NCBI RefSeq assembly: GCF_001434315.1
Contig: NZ_AZFE01000031.1
Location: 271,861 to 335,860, forward strand
Length of the DNA stretch: 64,000 nucleotides
Direction: 5' to 3'
Source of the DNA: Paucilactobacillus oligofermentans DSM 15707 = LMG 22743
Lineage (GTDB): Bacteria > Bacillota > Bacilli > Lactobacillales > Lactobacillaceae
This document shows positions 63,300 through 64,000 of the stretch, piece by piece. Below the pieces are notes generated by a model, which saw only the letters and a list, made by a program, of their open reading frames with translations, did no database searches and was not told the DNA's origin. Made by a program: the position numbers and the translations under genes. Numbering within the stretch: the first letter of the stretch is position 1; each line of letters begins with the position of its first letter.

Positions 63300-64000
63300 A
63301 TGACAAATAATCTATTTACTAATTTCGGATTCTTGCTTTTGTACTTAGCAATCTTTCCCATTATTTTTGGAACCTTCTTAGTCCTTGTTAATCATAACAG
63401 TAAGCAATTGACTGTGACCTACTTTGGCTATCAGGCTCAAATATGGCTGGGCTTCATCGGGATTGCGATTCATGAATCAAGCCACCTAATTATGGCTTTA
63501 ATCTTCCGCCATAAAATAACCAAATTTAGATTAGTTCGTTTCCCCAAACGGAATGATCCTAATGATCAAGCACTTGGCTACGTTTCACATAGTTGGAATA
63601 AAGCTAGTTTTTATCAGCGCCTGGGTAACTTATTCATCGGAATTGCCCCCATCATTGGTAATACCTTGGTTGTTTGGCTAATTTCAAAATGGCTGGTTCC
63701 AAACGCACTATCTTCTTGGCAAAGTTATGTTAGCACCCAATCAATTTCTGATTTAGATTTATTTGCTAACTCACCTTACGGATTTGTTGGTGTGATTATC
63801 TGGATTATTATCTTAATTAACATTTGCGTTGGCGGCTTTGACTTAAGTCGTTCTGATTTAAATAGTTCATTATCTGGAACACTATTCTTTCTACTACTTC
63901 TGGTGGTGATCACTTTATTCATTACCTTTATTACCCAATCAGTTGATATCGCCAGCACCTTACAGTCATTCATGTTGCCATTATATTCTGCAATGATTCT
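63300..64000 (+). CDS. HExxH membrane protein, truncated by the window end
   Basis: Starts at the ATG 63300 with AGGAAA upstream and runs open to the last base, 233 codons seen. Several hydrophobic segments: about 8-33, 47-70, 110-130, 155-180 and 195-215. A zinc-site-like HESSHLIMAL lies in or near the second membrane segment, which is compatible with an intramembrane metallopeptidase of the M50 kind, though the second metal motif is not visible. Function unknown. Probably cotranscribed with ybaK. Confidence 0.72.
   Translation, partial: MTNNLFTNFGFLLLYLAIFPIIFGTFLVLVNHNSKQLTVTYFGYQAQIWLGFIGIAIHESSHLIMALIFRHKITKFRLVRFPKRNDPNDQALGYVSHSWNKASFYQRLGNLFIGIAPIIGNTLVVWLISKWLVPNALSSWQSYVSTQSISDLDLFANSPYGFVGVIIWIIILINICVGGFDLSRSDLNSSLSGTLFFLLLLVVITLFITFITQSVDIASTLQSFMLPLYSAMI

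Noticed and set aside
1-64000. tRNA, rRNA, insertion sequence or prophage
   Set aside because: No tRNA arm motifs, rRNA stretches, transposase or phage structural genes were recognised on either strand.

Overview
The window is AT-rich chromosomal DNA of a low-GC Gram-positive bacterium, most likely an obligately heterofermentative member of the Lactobacillaceae. The main clues are a full-length D-xylulose-5-P/fructose-6-P phosphoketolase, a plantarum-type oleate hydratase, mannose-class PTS genes with a DUF956 partner, a lipoteichoic acid synthase, YkoEDC thiamine-precursor uptake, and CcpA-type cre sites at consensus promoters. No transposase, prophage, CRISPR array, rRNA or tRNA was seen. 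The species cannot be fixed from this window.

Layout. 1-3183 (minus): mannose-family PTS IID (cut by the left edge), IIC, IIAB and DUF956, with a consensus promoter and a cre site before IIAB. 3421-5686 (minus): serA and serC. 5687-6188: a control region with a perfect-consensus promoter that runs into a terminator about 55 nt later, then the promoter of a three-gene ABC importer (6189-8834). 8987-10681: oleate hydratase. 10770-13677: an NAD module of NrtR-type regulator, NiaP-type transporter and NadC, with two dyad operators before niaP. 13719-19563 (minus): small membrane protein, secreted matrixin-type protease, GarR/MmsB-type dehydrogenase, alpha carbonic anhydrase, then thioredoxin, TerC, RluA-type pseudouridine synthase and Ntn-hydrolase. 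19653-23370: CorA-like transporter, asd, MerR regulator, GNAT acetyltransferase and histidine phosphatase. 23493-31512: small protein, LTA synthase, ferredoxin-NADP reductase, cre-controlled nucleoside hydrolase, TPP riboswitch with ykoEDC, and a DUF4870-like protein. 31570-40479: uncharacterised protein, CPA1 antiporter, two divergent alpha/beta hydrolases, XRE regulator with a methyltransferase-like protein, a structured non-coding RNA, two uncharacterised proteins, lplA and a universal stress protein. 40545-46926 (minus): PadR with a DHA2 drug exporter, an ABC-2 exporter pair, and a GntR(YtrA)-type regulator with its ABC exporter. 47062-58484 (minus): the complete purEKCSQLFMNHD operon. 58675-64000: RidA, phosphoketolase, its neighbouring GntR/UTRA regulator, a YbaK-type deacylase and a truncated HExxH membrane protein.

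How it works together. Sugar entry (PTS), the phosphoketolase shunt, nucleoside salvage and purine synthesis form the metabolic core. Several local regulators sit beside dyad operators that overlap the promoter of their likely targets: NrtR/niaP-nadC, PadR/DHA2, GntR-YtrA/ABC and GntR-UTRA/xpk. The least explained elements are the structured RNA at 37581-37787, the short transcript at 5995-6049, and the shared operator motif linking the GntR gene with phosphoketolase.
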